From Photobacterium aquimaris (lineage in GTDB: Bacteria > Pseudomonadota > Gammaproteobacteria > Enterobacterales > Vibrionaceae): a DNA stretch of 64,000 nucleotides. Where the stretch lies: assembly GCF_002954455.1 (NCBI RefSeq), contig NZ_MSCC01000001.1, positions 695,205-759,204 on the forward strand. Reading direction: 5' to 3'. Position 1 is the stretch's first letter. Every line of letters starts with the position of its first letter. The translations under genes were made by a program, and so were the position numbers. Positions 38,389 through 48,384 of this stretch are shown here, piece after piece. The notes beneath the pieces were generated by a model. The model was not told the origin of the DNA, did no database searches, and worked only from the letters and a program-made list of their open reading frames with translations.

Positions 38389-40779
38389 TTAGTTAAGTCG
38401 TGCAGCCATTGCTTGTGATTTATCAGCTGTCATGACAAAGTGTAATGTTCCACCCGCTTTGATTTCATTGTGCTCAAAGCTATTAAAGACATTTAAAGGT
38501 TTACCGTTAATCAATACCGATTTCACATACTTATTATCACTGCTGTTATTTTCTGCTGTGATAGTGAAATTGCCTGTTGGTAGCTTGATTTTTACCTCAT
38601 CAAAAATAGGACGACCAATAGTGTAGGTTGGATCTGTTGGTGTCACTTGGTAGAAACCCATTGCTGACATAATGTACCATGCTGACATTTGACCAACATC
38701 TTCATTACCGATGATGCCATCAGGGGTTGGCTTATAGAATTCTTTGTAAACCTTATCGAGGTACTCTTGGGTTTTCCATGGTTCATTAGTACGGTTATAC
38801 AGATAAATCACGTGGTGTGATGGCTCGTTACCATGAATATATTGTCCAATAAAGCCTGTCATATCTTGATGGTTTTCGCCACCATTGGCATCAGCAGTAA
38901 ATAAGTCATTGAGCTTAGTATTGAACCCTTCAGTACCACCCATCACTTCGGTTAGCTTGTCGAGATCTTGCATGAACGTCCATTGCCACTGCCATGCATT
39001 GCCTTCGGTATACCAATAAGCATCTGAGCTATATGGGTCAAAGGCATCAGAAGTAAATTCCTTCTCACAGCTATCAAGTTTCACTGGCACAAAGAAACCA
39101 GCTTCTTGATCCCAATGATTTAGTGACCAATAGGCGCGATCATTAAACTCATTATAAGCGGCCTCATCACCTGCCACTTTTGCCATTTGTGCAATGGTCC
39201 AATCATAGTATGAAAACTCTAGTGCGTAAGAAACAGAGTTCCAGTTAGGTAAACCAACGCACTGGTCGCGTTCGTAATAACTTAACTGACCAGCCATCAC
39301 CGCTTGCAGTGTGTGATCTGGAATTTGAGGGAAATCATACGGGCGGTAATAAGCTGATTTCTTTGCCGCTTCTAAGGCATCTTGTGCATCAACATCTAAT
39401 CCTTTAATTACGGCATCGCCAATAATAGCAGTAGCAGGGTAGCCAATCATGGTACCTGTTTCTTCACCATAGCCTTCCCATTTCGGCAGTAACCCAGTCT
39501 CTTGAGATTTACGGATTAAATCATTGGCTAAGTCAGTCGCATGTTGTGGGTTAGTGATGGTTAGCAGCGGGTGAACAGCGCGGAAAGTATCCCAAGTTGA
39601 ATAAACCGAATAGTTTTTATAGCCATCTGCTTGGCGAACACCACCTAGCAAATCACGGTAACGGCCATCGACGTCTTGATATTCAACTGGCGCGATCATG
39701 GCGTGATACATCGCAGTGTAGAAGTTAGTTCTCTCTGCCTCAGAACCACCTTTTACTTCAATGCTAGCAAGTTCTTGCGCCCATGCAAGTTCAGCCTTGG
39801 CTTGAACATTCGCAAAATTGTAAGTTGGCGTTTCTGCTTCTAAGTTCTTTTGTGCGCCTTCCCAATCTACCGGTGATAGCGCCACTCGCATTTCAATTGG
39901 TTGATCGCCTTTGCCAAAATCAAGATAAGTGATTTGTTCTTTATTTGGACTATTGATTGAGCCATAAACTGCACCCATCTTCATTTCTATTGCTTCACCG
40001 CCATCACGCGCGATTAACGCATGGGCAATCGGTTGATTAAATTTCGCGTAGAAGAAAATATCTTGGCCTTGGAACCAACCCGTAGAAACACGGCGGCCAC
40101 GAATGGTGTATTCATCGACTAATTCAACTCGGTTCTGCAGAGATTCACCATTGTTGGCGGTCAGTGTATGAGCAAGGTCGAGTTTGATTTTACGATCAGC
40201 CCCTTTCTCATAGGTATAACGATGGACGCCGACGCGGGTTGTGGTGGTTAATTCTGCTTTAATATTGCCATTGTTAAGTACTACAGAGTAGTAACCCGGT
40301 GTTGCAACTTCAGTTGCTTTATCAAAGGCATTATTTTCACTATTAGCGATATTTGAATATGGTAATACCAAAATATCGCCGAGATCAGTCGCGCCGGTAC
40401 CTGATAGATGAGTATGGGAGAAACCATAAATGTTTAAATTTGTTGCTAATACATCGCCAGCTACATAGTCACTCGCATCCCAATAACCAGAGGCTGAATG
40501 CCATGGATTTTGACCTGCTTCAGAATCTGCATTGGTGCCTTTAAAGGTGTCTGGACTCAATTGCACCATACCACGAGGAATAACAGCTCCTGGGAATGTG
40601 TGTCCAGAGGCAGCAGTACCAATCATGGGGTCAATATATTTTAAAACACTCATATCAATAATAGGTGTTGTAGGTAAGGTGACTTCAGGTTGAGTTTGAT
40701 TATTGTTATCGCTGTTACAACCGAATAAACCTAATGACAATACCAGTGAAATAGCAATTGGAGTCAATTTAAACATCAT
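38389..40779 (-). CDS. GH92 family alpha-mannosidase-like lipoprotein
   Basis: Large exported glycosidase of 796 residues. The signal peptide ends in a lipobox (LGLFGC) followed by an Asn/Asp/Gln linker. GH92 hallmarks are KYIDPMIGTAASGHTFPGA near residue 46, RGMVQLSPDT, NLNIYGFSHTHLSGTGATDLGDI, the mid-protein STWDTFRAVHPLLT and the C-terminal GNEDVGQMSAWYIMSAMGFYQ. Members are calcium-dependent alpha-mannosidases acting on N-glycans or yeast-type mannan. It stands alone without sugar transport genes, so it may supply mannose from host or algal glycans. ATG at 40779 follows AGGTGG. Confidence 0.92.
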   Translation of the reverse strand: MMFKLTPIAISLVLSLGLFGCNSDNNNQTQPEVTLPTTPIIDMSVLKYIDPMIGTAASGHTFPGAVIPRGMVQLSPDTFKGTNADSEAGQNPWHSASGYWDASDYVAGDVLATNLNIYGFSHTHLSGTGATDLGDILVLPYSNIANSENNAFDKATEVATPGYYSVVLNNGNIKAELTTTTRVGVHRYTYEKGADRKIKLDLAHTLTANNGESLQNRVELVDEYTIRGRRVSTGWFQGQDIFFYAKFNQPIAHALIARDGGEAIEMKMGAVYGSINSPNKEQITYLDFGKGDQPIEMRVALSPVDWEGAQKNLEAETPTYNFANVQAKAELAWAQELASIEVKGGSEAERTNFYTAMYHAMIAPVEYQDVDGRYRDLLGGVRQADGYKNYSVYSTWDTFRAVHPLLTITNPQHATDLANDLIRKSQETGLLPKWEGYGEETGTMIGYPATAIIGDAVIKGLDVDAQDALEAAKKSAYYRPYDFPQIPDHTLQAVMAGQLSYYERDQCVGLPNWNSVSYALEFSYYDWTIAQMAKVAGDEAAYNEFNDRAYWSLNHWDQEAGFFVPVKLDSCEKEFTSDAFDPYSSDAYWYTEGNAWQWQWTFMQDLDKLTEVMGGTEGFNTKLNDLFTADANGGENHQDMTGFIGQYIHGNEPSHHVIYLYNRTNEPWKTQEYLDKVYKEFYKPTPDGIIGNEDVGQMSAWYIMSAMGFYQVTPTDPTYTIGRPIFDEVKIKLPTGNFTITAENNSSDNKYVKSVLINGKPLNVFNSFEHNEIKAGGTLHFVMTADKSQAMAARLN

Positions 40780-40810
40780 AGTGTTCCACCTAATAAATAT
40801 AGAGCGCAGG

Positions 40811-40840
40811 AATATTCACATCGGCCAAGATGTGAATATT
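40811..40840. repeat. Perfect 12-bp palindrome before the GH92 gene
   Basis: AATATTCACATC and GATGTGAATATT are separated by 6 bases, 32 bp upstream of the GH92 start. No T tract follows on the minus strand, so an operator or a leader RNA stem is more likely than a terminator. Confidence 0.65.
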
Positions 40841-41236
40841 TCAAGTACCAAGAGTAATAATGCGCTGCGTTAGCCGCATAGTAGGGCGGAATAGCGGTTA
40901 TCGTAAGATGATAAAGCGACCATTTACTGGACTTTTGTACCGATTAAATTGAAACGTGATACTGCTTCATGCTGTTTTTAGCACCAATTATGTTTCCTCA
41001 ATGAATGTTATTGTTTCTTGATGGGCATAATGTATGTGTGTATTTTGCGATCTGCTTCATAGTATTGCAGATAAGTTACAGTGTTTTTTCAATATTTGTT
41101 TTAGATCAAATTGATCTTATAACCAAAGGCGTAAAAATACCTAATACGTATTTTTAGCTGAGTGTCATTACTTAAATTAGCTTTATAGAATAAGGCATAT
41201 TTGATAATGAATATTTGAAAGATAAGGTAAGTTATT
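40841..41236. other. Divergent GH92 / Fe-ADH intergenic region
   Basis: About 400 bp without a coding frame. It holds the palindrome at 41103-41117 and otherwise no site I recognise. Confidence 0.5.
41103..41117. repeat. Palindrome AGATCAA-A-TTGATCT upstream of the Fe-ADH gene
   Basis: Perfect 7-bp arms around a single base, 120 bp before the start. The halves are in the everted order relative to FNR sites, so FNR is not implied. Confidence 0.4.
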
Positions 41237-42385
41237 ATGAGTAGTGCATTTTATATTCCAACCGTTAACTTTATGGGTGCAGGTTGTTTAACTGCTGCGG
41301 CTGATGCAATTAAAGCACATGGCTTTAAGAAAGCATTAATTGTTACTGATAAAGTATTAAACGAAATTGGTGTGGTGACACAAGTTGCAGTGTTATTAAC
41401 TGAGCGTGACATTGATTCTGTTGTTTATGATGGTACTCAACCGAACCCTACTATTACTAACGTTGATCAAGGTCTAACATTACTCAAAGATAACGGCTGT
41501 GACTTTGTTATTTCATTGGGTGGCGGTTCTCCGCATGATTGCGCAAAAGGTATTGCTCTTTTGGCGGCTAACGGTGGTCAGATTGGTGATTATGAAGGTG
41601 TTGACCGTTCTGCAAAAGCGCAGTTACCTGTGGTTGCGATTAATACCACGGCGGGTACTGCATCTGAAATGACTCGCTTCTGTATTATTACTGATGAAAC
41701 CCGTCATATTAAAATGGCGATTGTAGATAAGAACACTACGCCATTAATGTCAGTTAATGATCCTCAATTAATGTTAGCAAAACCGGCTTCATTAACTGCG
41801 GCAACGGGTATGGATGCGTTAACTCACGCAATTGAAGCTTATGTCTCAATTGCAGCAACGCCAATAACTGACGCTGTTGCAATTAAAGCGATTGAATTAA
41901 TTGAAGCCAACCTACGCACAGCGGTTAAAGAAGGTCAAAATCTTCATGCTCGCGAGCAAATGGCTTATGCGCAATTTATGGCGGGTATGGCATTTAATAA
42001 TGCTTCATTAGGTTATGTGCATGCAATGGCACACCAACTTGGTGGTTTTTATAATCTGCCTCATGGTGTGTGTAACGCAGTATTATTACCACATGTTCAA
42101 CGTTATAACGCTCAAGTATGTCCTGAGCGTCTACGTGATGTAGCGGCGGCAATGGGGGTTAATGTTGATGCAATGACACCGCAACAAGGTGCTGCAGCAG
42201 CTATTGATGCAATCATGGCATTATCTAAAGATGTTGGTATTCCTGCTGGCTTAAAAGAGCTAAATGTAAAAGCTGAAGATATTGCGTTGTTAGCGGATAA
42301 TGCTCTAAAAGATGCGTGTGGTTTCACTAACCCTAAACAAGCAACGCATGAAGAGATTTCACAAATCTTTATGGCTGCAATGTAA
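41237..42385 (+). CDS. Iron-containing alcohol dehydrogenase (YiaY-like)
   Basis: Group III Fe-dependent dehydrogenase of 382 residues, the length of E. coli YiaY. The NAD motif [14 protein letters not shown], the [10 protein letters not shown] block and the metal-binding His/Asp residues in [22 protein letters not shown] and LPHGVCNAV are intact. Substrate may be a short-chain alcohol or L-threonine. It carries its own terminator. Related by fold to the C-terminal half of AdhE in the same window. Confidence 0.92.
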   Translation: MSSAFYIPTVNFMGAGCLTAAADAIKAHGFKKALIVTDKVLNEIGVVTQVAVLLTERDIDSVVYDGTQPNPTITNVDQGLTLLKDNGCDFVISLGGGSPHDCAKGIALLAANGGQIGDYEGVDRSAKAQLPVVAINTTAGTASEMTRFCIITDETRHIKMAIVDKNTTPLMSVNDPQLMLAKPASLTAATGMDALTHAIEAYVSIAATPITDAVAIKAIELIEANLRTAVKEGQNLHAREQMAYAQFMAGMAFNNASLGYVHAMAHQLGGFYNLPHGVCNAVLLPHVQRYNAQVCPERLRDVAAAMGVNVDAMTPQQGAAAAIDAIMALSKDVGIPAGLKELNVKAEDIALLADNALKDACGFTNPKQATHEEISQIFMAAM

Positions 42386-42426
42386 TCGTTGATATTAACT
42401 AGATAATATTAGCTATATAAATCCAT

Positions 42427-42455
42427 AAAAAACGCCTCATGATTGAGGCGTTTTT
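42427..42455. terminator. Bidirectional terminator
   Basis: AAAAACGCCTCA and TGAGGCGTTTTT flank a very short loop between the convergent Fe-ADH and cls genes. Confidence 0.85.
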
Positions 42456-42459
42456 GTAT

Positions 42460-43920
42460 TTATAGTAGTGGGCTAAACATATAGAAGAAGCGTTCGCCAA
42501 ACTTATTACGAACAGAACGTTTTTCCCATTGTTCTTTATCTACAGGCTCGGAGTTAGCGATATAACTTTGCTGTAACTGACTTAGCTTATGAGTGAACTC
42601 TAGGTTATCGACTGCCATTGTGACTTCAAAATTAAGCCATAAGCTGCGCATATCAAGGTTAACAGTACCAATTAGACAGTGACTACCATCAATCACTACT
42701 GATTTAGTATGTAATAAGCCACCATGAAAACGATGAATATGAACCCCTGATTTTAGAAGATCACTAAAGAAAGAGCGACTGGCCCATTCAACCATGGTTG
42801 AATCGTTTTTATCGGGCAATACAATATGCACTTCAATATTACGTTCAGCAGCGCCTTTCATTGCATGTAATAAGTGTTCACTTGGTACAAAGTAAGGGGT
42901 AGTAATAACAATACTTTTCTTTGCTTGGTAAATACTTAATAGCAATACTTGATGAATAATATCATCGGGCATGCCTGGGCCTGATGGGATCACCTGTACG
43001 GTGTCATAGTGAGGTTCATCTTGTTGTGGCATTTTGCAAGCAGGTAAGGGCGGTAAAAAACGTTGTCCTGTTTCTACTTCCCAGTCCCATGCTTGAATAC
43101 AATTTAGCACTGAAACTGTAGGCCCACTGATTCTAACCATGACATCGACCCATTGACCTACACCAGCATCTACCTTAAAGAAAGCAGGATCAACCAAGTT
43201 CATTGAACCTGTGTAAGCAATATTGTCATCAATAACCACTATTTTTCGGTGCTGACGTAAATCTAATCGACGTAAGAACATACGAAAAGGTGATACTGCG
43301 AGTGCCTCTACTAACTCAATACCCGCGCCGCGAATTAGCTTTGGCCAATGAGAACGGAAAAAGCGCATGCTGCCTGCAGAGTCAAGTAAAATACGAATTC
43401 TAATACCGCGCTTAGCCGCTTGAATCAGAGCGACGCCAACCTCGTCAGCTAGACCACCAGGATACCAAATATAGAATTCAAGGTGAATTGAGTGTTGAGC
43501 GTTATTAATATCAGCAATAAGAGATCGTAATATTTCATCAGTTGATGATTTTAACGATAGTTGATTACCGACTAATCCTGGTAAACCAAGACGATTTTCA
43601 CACAGATCACTGATCGGTTTTGCAACATCGCTCATATTTTGAGGCTGGTGGCCGGGGCAATCAGTGAGACATTGAAACCAACTTGCAAACGGAAAAAACA
43701 TCTCACGAGCACGTTCTGCGCGTTTTTTACCAAGATTAAGCTCGCCAAAGAGTAGGTAAGCAATAACGCCACCAAATGGGACGATATAGATAATCATCAT
43801 CCATGCGAGAGAAACGCCCACAGCTCGACGTTTGAAAACCACCCGTACAGTGACAGCGGCAATTAATAGCCAATAGGCGAAAATGCCAATCCACGTTAAG
43901 ATTTGGTAAAACTGTTCCAT
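42460..43920 (-). CDS. clsA: Cardiolipin synthase A
   Basis: Inner-membrane phospholipase-D superfamily enzyme that condenses two phosphatidylglycerols to cardiolipin; 486 residues, equal to E. coli ClsA. Two N-terminal membrane helices (to about residue 60) precede two HKD motifs: LRQHRKIVVIDDNIAYTGSMN and LLHTKSVVIDGSHCLIGTVN. It is monocistronic. Confidence 0.95.
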   Translation of the reverse strand: MEQFYQILTWIGIFAYWLLIAAVTVRVVFKRRAVGVSLAWMMIIYIVPFGGVIAYLLFGELNLGKKRAERAREMFFPFASWFQCLTDCPGHQPQNMSDVAKPISDLCENRLGLPGLVGNQLSLKSSTDEILRSLIADINNAQHSIHLEFYIWYPGGLADEVGVALIQAAKRGIRIRILLDSAGSMRFFRSHWPKLIRGAGIELVEALAVSPFRMFLRRLDLRQHRKIVVIDDNIAYTGSMNLVDPAFFKVDAGVGQWVDVMVRISGPTVSVLNCIQAWDWEVETGQRFLPPLPACKMPQQDEPHYDTVQVIPSGPGMPDDIIHQVLLLSIYQAKKSIVITTPYFVPSEHLLHAMKGAAERNIEVHIVLPDKNDSTMVEWASRSFFSDLLKSGVHIHRFHGGLLHTKSVVIDGSHCLIGTVNLDMRSLWLNFEVTMAVDNLEFTHKLSQLQQSYIANSEPVDKEQWEKRSVRNKFGERFFYMFSPLL

Positions 43921-44218
43921 TGAATGACTTCATCAATATAAATACACTTTGTATGTATAGTGCATTGAAATTAAAAAAAACCTAATATTCACTGCCTTTT
44001 AATGCTTATGTTGAATAATCAAGGTTATTTTTGAGGGCTTGTTACCGTTTTTAGGGGTAACAACAACGTAATCATTGATCTTATAACAACAGTTTTAATG
44101 ACAATAGTTCATTAATTGTTTTGATGATAATGAACAATATAATTCTCAAAGCTGTTTTTTTTTTAAGGGCTGGTTATACTCGCGCCATCTATGTACTGTA
44201 AAGGCGTTATTTTCAATT

Positions 44219-44905
44219 ATGTTTGATCTTGTTTACCAGCATTCAGATTTTTTAGTGATTAATAAGCATCCCGGGATCAGCGTTCATAAAGATGATAATG
44301 AACAGCCTCTACTTGCTGCCGTTGCTGCACAAACAGGAGATGAAAAGCTTTATTTAATTCATCGACTTGACAAAATGACATCCGGATTATTATTACTTGG
44401 GCGCAATAAAACCGCCGCTGCTGCATTATGCGCTAATTTTGCAGAGCGTCGAGTTGAAAAATTCTATGTTGCTATTGGTACTAAAAAACCTAAGAAAAAA
44501 CAAGGTGTCGTAATTGGTGATATGACCCGCTCGCGCCGCAGTAGTTGGAAATTAGAAACAACCAAACATAACCCAGCAATAACGCAATTTTTCTCAGCAG
44601 CTGCTGGAGAAGGTCGGCGGATCTTTTTGTGTAAGCCTTATACTGGTAAAACCCATCAAATTCGTGTTGCTTTACGCAGTGTTGGCTCTGGTATTACAGG
44701 TGATGATATTTATGGTAATGAAACTGCTGATCGTGGGTATTTACATGCCTATGGATTACGTTTTCCATACCAAGGTGAGTTACAACAATTTTTATGCCCA
44801 CCAAGTGTCGGAACATTATGGTCAACGGCTGAAGCACAACAAGCCTTCATACAATGGCAACAACCGTGGTCTCAAGCATGGCCTGTTTTAGCCCATAAAA
44901 AATAA
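44219..44905 (+). CDS. RluA-like pseudouridine synthase (TIGR01621 type)
   Basis: Pseudouridine synthase of 228 residues without an S4 domain. The catalytic Asp lies in YLIHRLDKMTSGLLLLGR, and the second family motif in CKPYTGKTHQIRVALRSVG. It best fits the small TIGR01621 subfamily known in Vibrio and Shewanella; the target RNA position is not known. Confidence 0.85.
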   Translation: MFDLVYQHSDFLVINKHPGISVHKDDNEQPLLAAVAAQTGDEKLYLIHRLDKMTSGLLLLGRNKTAAAALCANFAERRVEKFYVAIGTKKPKKKQGVVIGDMTRSRRSSWKLETTKHNPAITQFFSAAAGEGRRIFLCKPYTGKTHQIRVALRSVGSGITGDDIYGNETADRGYLHAYGLRFPYQGELQQFLCPPSVGTLWSTAEAQQAFIQWQQPWSQAWPVLAHKK

Positions 44906-45045
44906 CAGTATGGATTAAATATCTGCAGTTAAGGAGTAACTGCGGATATTATCAGCAACTGATAGCTAAGACAGTGGATGTGGATTTCTTTTTTATAGCG
45001 ATAAATTATAATGCGCGCAGGGAATGTATTAGTTAGAGGTTTATT

Positions 45046-45255
45046 ATGCGAAGTGCTCATTCACGTACGCTTAAAATGCGAGTTTCTCAGCAAAAACGTC
45101 AATCACAGCATCGTCGAAATCGTGCTCAACAACATCTATTATTACCAGAAACAACCCCTCGTCATTTTTCACCCTCATCTACGACATTGAACTTACATTC
45201 AACTTGCCTTATTGATTATTCGATTGAGTATGTACTCCGCGCTAAACACCATTAG
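45046..45255 (+). CDS. Small basic hypothetical protein
   Basis: A 69-residue frame starting MRSAHSRTLKMRVSQQKRQ, rich in Arg, Gln and His. AGAGG lies 6 bases before the ATG, and it fills an otherwise empty 435-bp gap on the strand of its neighbours. No domain or membrane segment. It may be a real small gene; composition alone does not decide it. Confidence 0.4.
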   Translation: MRSAHSRTLKMRVSQQKRQSQHRRNRAQQHLLLPETTPRHFSPSSTTLNLHSTCLIDYSIEYVLRAKHH

Positions 45256-45340
45256 TTAATGATTCTATTTTGGCTGTGGTTGGTATTCTGGAGCGCAACG
45301 TATAGAATAACCGCCTTAATTGACTACTTTGAATGATGTT

Positions 45341-46282
45341 ATGGAAATTAGTGCTCTACCTACCTTAGAAGCCCATTTATTAACGGCTTTAACGACACCG
45401 CCAACAGAAGTCCGTCGTTTATTTCATGGCCGTGGTCGCTGCTGGCTTGGGCTTGAACAAATCACCGTTGATTGGTTGCAAGGGCAAGTGCTGGTTTCCT
45501 TATTTAAAGAACCTGATGCTGATTTTATGGCGGCATTAACCGATTTACTGGCAAGGTTAACCCAAACAGATGTCTGGCAAGCGAGTGGTGCCCAGTGTTT
45601 ATTATTGCAACATCGTGATCGTCAAGGCTCACCGATGGATGTGGTATGGGGACAAAGCTCTGACTATCAAGATGTTATTGAAAGTGGCTTAACTTACAAA
45701 CTTGATTTAGGCCGCAATCAAAATAACGGTTTATTTTTAGATATGCGTTATGGCCGTGATTGGGTACGTGAGCATGCGGCAGGTAAGCGAGTACTTAATC
45801 TGTTTGCTTATACCTGTGGTTTTTCTGTTGCTGCTATTGCAGGTGGTGCAGAATTTGTGGTTAACCTTGATATGGCAAAAGCGGCATTAAGCCGTGGTCG
45901 TGATAATCATCATCTCAATGACCATGATCTAAAGAAAGTGAGTTTTTTAGGTCATGAGCTCTTTAAGTCATGGGGTAAAGTGCGCAAGATGGGGCCTTAT
46001 GATTTAATCATCATTGATCCGCCATCGTTTCAAAAGGGTAGTTTTGCGCTGACAAAAGATTATCAAAAGATTTTGCGCCGTTTACCTGAATTACTCACAG
46101 CTGAAGGGGTTGTATTGGCGTGTGTAAATGATCCTTCGCTAACCAGCCAATTTCTTATTGATGGTATGGCGAGTGAAGCTCCTGATATGGTATTTACCCA
46201 GCGATTAGATAACCCACCTGAATTTAATGAGATCGAACCAGAAGGCGGTCTGAAAGCGTTAGTATTTGAGCGCCGTAGCTAA
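45341..46282 (+). CDS. RlmI-like class I SAM-dependent methyltransferase
   Basis: Methyltransferase of 313 residues. GLFLDMRYGRDWVREHAAGKRVLNLFAYTCGFSVAAIAGG includes the SAM-binding loop; IIIDPPSFQKGSF is the motif IV typical of rRNA m5C/m2G enzymes of the RlmI/RlmK group. There is no PUA domain, so it is a shorter relative of RlmI. ATG at 45341 is preferred; a TTG at 45320 would add seven residues. Confidence 0.85.
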   Translation: MEISALPTLEAHLLTALTTPPTEVRRLFHGRGRCWLGLEQITVDWLQGQVLVSLFKEPDADFMAALTDLLARLTQTDVWQASGAQCLLLQHRDRQGSPMDVVWGQSSDYQDVIESGLTYKLDLGRNQNNGLFLDMRYGRDWVREHAAGKRVLNLFAYTCGFSVAAIAGGAEFVVNLDMAKAALSRGRDNHHLNDHDLKKVSFLGHELFKSWGKVRKMGPYDLIIIDPPSFQKGSFALTKDYQKILRRLPELLTAEGVVLACVNDPSLTSQFLIDGMASEAPDMVFTQRLDNPPEFNEIEPEGGLKALVFERRS

Positions 46283-46336
46283 GTTTTAGTGTTAAATATC
46301 AGCATTTAAAATTAGCGTAAAACATTCAATATTATC

Positions 46337-46390
46337 ATCCCTTATCAATTTTATCGCTTCATGTGAGTAAACTGGATAAGGGATTTTTTT
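46337..46390 (+). terminator. Terminator of the methyltransferase gene
   Basis: ATCCCTTATC and GATAAGGGAT are perfect 10-bp arms around a 28-nt loop, followed by T6. Confidence 0.7.
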
Positions 46391-46570
46391 GTCTGAAATT
46401 TGTAGTAATCTTTTTATTATAATAGCTTATATGAACTTTATTATGGTGATGAGGTTGCGTTTTTATGGTCAGTGACAAATACTAAAATAAGTAGTTAACA
46501 ATAAAACAAATTGATTAAGTTGTCAGTGCAAGGGCTGCACTCAATATAAATACATTAAGGATGTGTAGTT

Positions 46571-47572
46571 ATGTTTAAATCGTTCTTTCTTGATCGACGC
46601 TGGTTTTTATGGTCGATTGTCGGTAGTGCCGTTATCTTATATGTCACTTGGTATAAAGTACAAATTGATGTAGAAGTGAATGAATGGTTTGGCAGCTTTT
46701 ATGATTTAATTCAAAAGGCATTGGCTAAACCTAATGCAGTTACGTTTGATGAATTTCTTGCTGGCTGTATTGAGTTTTTCAATATTGTATCGGTGTATAT
46801 CATCATTGCAGTTATTCTCGATTTCTTTGTTCGCCACTATGTTTTTCGCTGGCGTACCGCGATGAATAACTATTATATGAAGCATTGGGACAAAATTAGT
46901 CATATTGAAGGGGCATCACAACGAGTGCAAGAAGATACTATGCGTTTTGCGCGTATTGTTGAAAGCTTAGGTGTAAGTTTTATGCGCTCGTTAATGACCT
47001 TATTCGCCTTTTTACCTATTTTATGGGTATTAAGTGAAAATATAACGGAGTTGCCTTGGATTGGCGCAGTTGATCGATCTTTGGTGTATTTAGCAATTAT
47101 TTCGGCGTTATTTGGCACGGTATTATTAGCTATTGTTGGTGTACGTTTACCTGGATTAGAATTTAAAAATCAAAAGGTTGAGGCCGCTTACCGAAAAGAG
47201 TTAGTTTTTGGTGAGGATAATTCACAACGTGCAGAGCCTGAAACCGTTAAAGAACTGTTTTTTAATGTTCGAAAAAACTACTTTAACTTATATCGTCATT
47301 ACTTATACTTTGATATCGCAAAATGGTCGTATATTCAATATACCGTGATTGTGCCTTATATTGCGCTTGGCCCCGCGATTGTTTCTGGTGCATTAACACT
47401 GGGTGTTTTACAACAAATATTAAGAGCGTTTGGTAAAGTCGAAGAATCATTTCAATTTCTGGTACATTCATGGAGCACAATCGTAGAGCTAATGTCTATC
47501 TATAAAAGATTACGTGCCTTTGAAGTACAGATTAATGATGCGATCAATGTTGAAAGCGTACCAGCAGATTAA
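46571..47572 (+). CDS. SbmA/BacA-like inner-membrane transporter
   Basis: Membrane protein of 333 residues with about six helices and the SbmA/BacA signatures FRWRTAMNNYYMKHWDKI, EGASQRVQEDTMRFA and GALTLGVLQQILRAFGKVEESFQ. E. coli SbmA imports peptide antibiotics such as microcins and has 406 residues, so this is a shorter member, probably driven by the proton gradient. AAGGATG precedes the ATG. Substrate not known. Confidence 0.83.
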   Translation: MFKSFFLDRRWFLWSIVGSAVILYVTWYKVQIDVEVNEWFGSFYDLIQKALAKPNAVTFDEFLAGCIEFFNIVSVYIIIAVILDFFVRHYVFRWRTAMNNYYMKHWDKISHIEGASQRVQEDTMRFARIVESLGVSFMRSLMTLFAFLPILWVLSENITELPWIGAVDRSLVYLAIISALFGTVLLAIVGVRLPGLEFKNQKVEAAYRKELVFGEDNSQRAEPETVKELFFNVRKNYFNLYRHYLYFDIAKWSYIQYTVIVPYIALGPAIVSGALTLGVLQQILRAFGKVEESFQFLVHSWSTIVELMSIYKRLRAFEVQINDAINVESVPAD

Positions 47573-47588
47573 TCTATGAAGAAAAGAT

Positions 47589-47647
47589 AAAAAGCCCTAA
47601 CCAAAATGTGTAATGCGATAAAGTTACGCCAGCGGTAGGGCTTTTTA
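47589..47647. terminator. Bidirectional terminator
   Basis: AAAAAGCCCTA and TAGGGCTTTTT form the base of a long hairpin between convergent genes, with T runs both ways. Confidence 0.75.
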
Positions 47648-47663
47648 TATTGTAGCGTGTTAA

Positions 47664-48065
47664 TTATTTCAGAGAATCACAATATTGTTCTGAAATAGAT
47701 TGCGAAACTAGCTGACGACCACTGATATCACGAATAGTGATTAAATAATCCACACCATGTTTAAATAACGGTATTAACTCTGGATTTTGGCAGTAATTAG
47801 CACTGGCTGTTTTTATGGCTGTTGTTGGCGTTATACGGCCATTTCCACCATAAATAATATTGATTTTTACGGTATTCTTACTCGCGTAGGCTTGAGTAAT
47901 TTGGTATGCATCAATTTTAGGGTAGGGCGCTTTACTATCAATAGCAGCAGCTCTTGATTGAGCGAGTGATTCAGCCACCATTTGCTGGTCATGTGAAGCA
48001 CAGCCACCAAGGATAAACAAGCCGACTGCAGCAACGAGCCACTTTTTTGTGTTGGTTAGGTTCAC
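47664..48065 (-). CDS. Lipoprotein resembling AspS/GspS2-type secretin pilotins
   Basis: A 133-residue lipoprotein (lipobox LGGC, Cys22). The mature domain shows IYGGNGRITPTT, SANYCQNPELIPLFKHGVDYLITIRDISGRQLVSQSI and a final EQYC, so two Cys could form the disulfide seen in AspS pilotins, which carry the type II secretin to the outer membrane. The assignment rests on remembered similarity. It is 19 bp after yciI on the same strand; no gsp genes are in the window. Confidence 0.55.
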   Translation of the reverse strand: MNLTNTKKWLVAAVGLFILGGCASHDQQMVAESLAQSRAAAIDSKAPYPKIDAYQITQAYASKNTVKINIIYGGNGRITPTTAIKTASANYCQNPELIPLFKHGVDYLITIRDISGRQLVSQSISEQYCDSLK

Positions 48066-48084
48066 TAGTTGATCCTGAATATAT

Positions 48085-48384
48085 TTAAGGTAAGACTTTT
48101 TTAAACGGCTTAACGATCACATTAGCATACACCCCAGCATCAATATAAGGATCTGCATTGGCCCATTGTTGAGCTTGTTCTAATGAGTCAAACTTAGCAA
48201 TGACAGTTGAGCCTGTAAAACCGGCATCACCCGGATTTTCATCATCAATAGCAGGCATTGGGCCAGCAACTAATAAACGCTCTTGTTGTTGAAGTTCTTT
48301 TAATCGTGCTAAATGTTGCTCACGTACACTCATACGACGTTCTAAGCTATTTTCAACATCTTGAGAAAAAATCACATACCACAT
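48085..48384 (-). CDS. yciI: YciI family protein
   Basis: Ferredoxin-like-fold protein of 99 residues, function unresolved. [28 protein letters not shown] and [26 protein letters not shown] align almost continuously with E. coli YciI, including the conserved His/Asp pair. The ATG at 48384 matches the family; the upstream ATG at 48393 is too close to AGGGA. Confidence 0.93.
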   Translation of the reverse strand: MWYVIFSQDVENSLERRMSVREQHLARLKELQQQERLLVAGPMPAIDDENPGDAGFTGSTVIAKFDSLEQAQQWANADPYIDAGVYANVIVKPFKKVLP

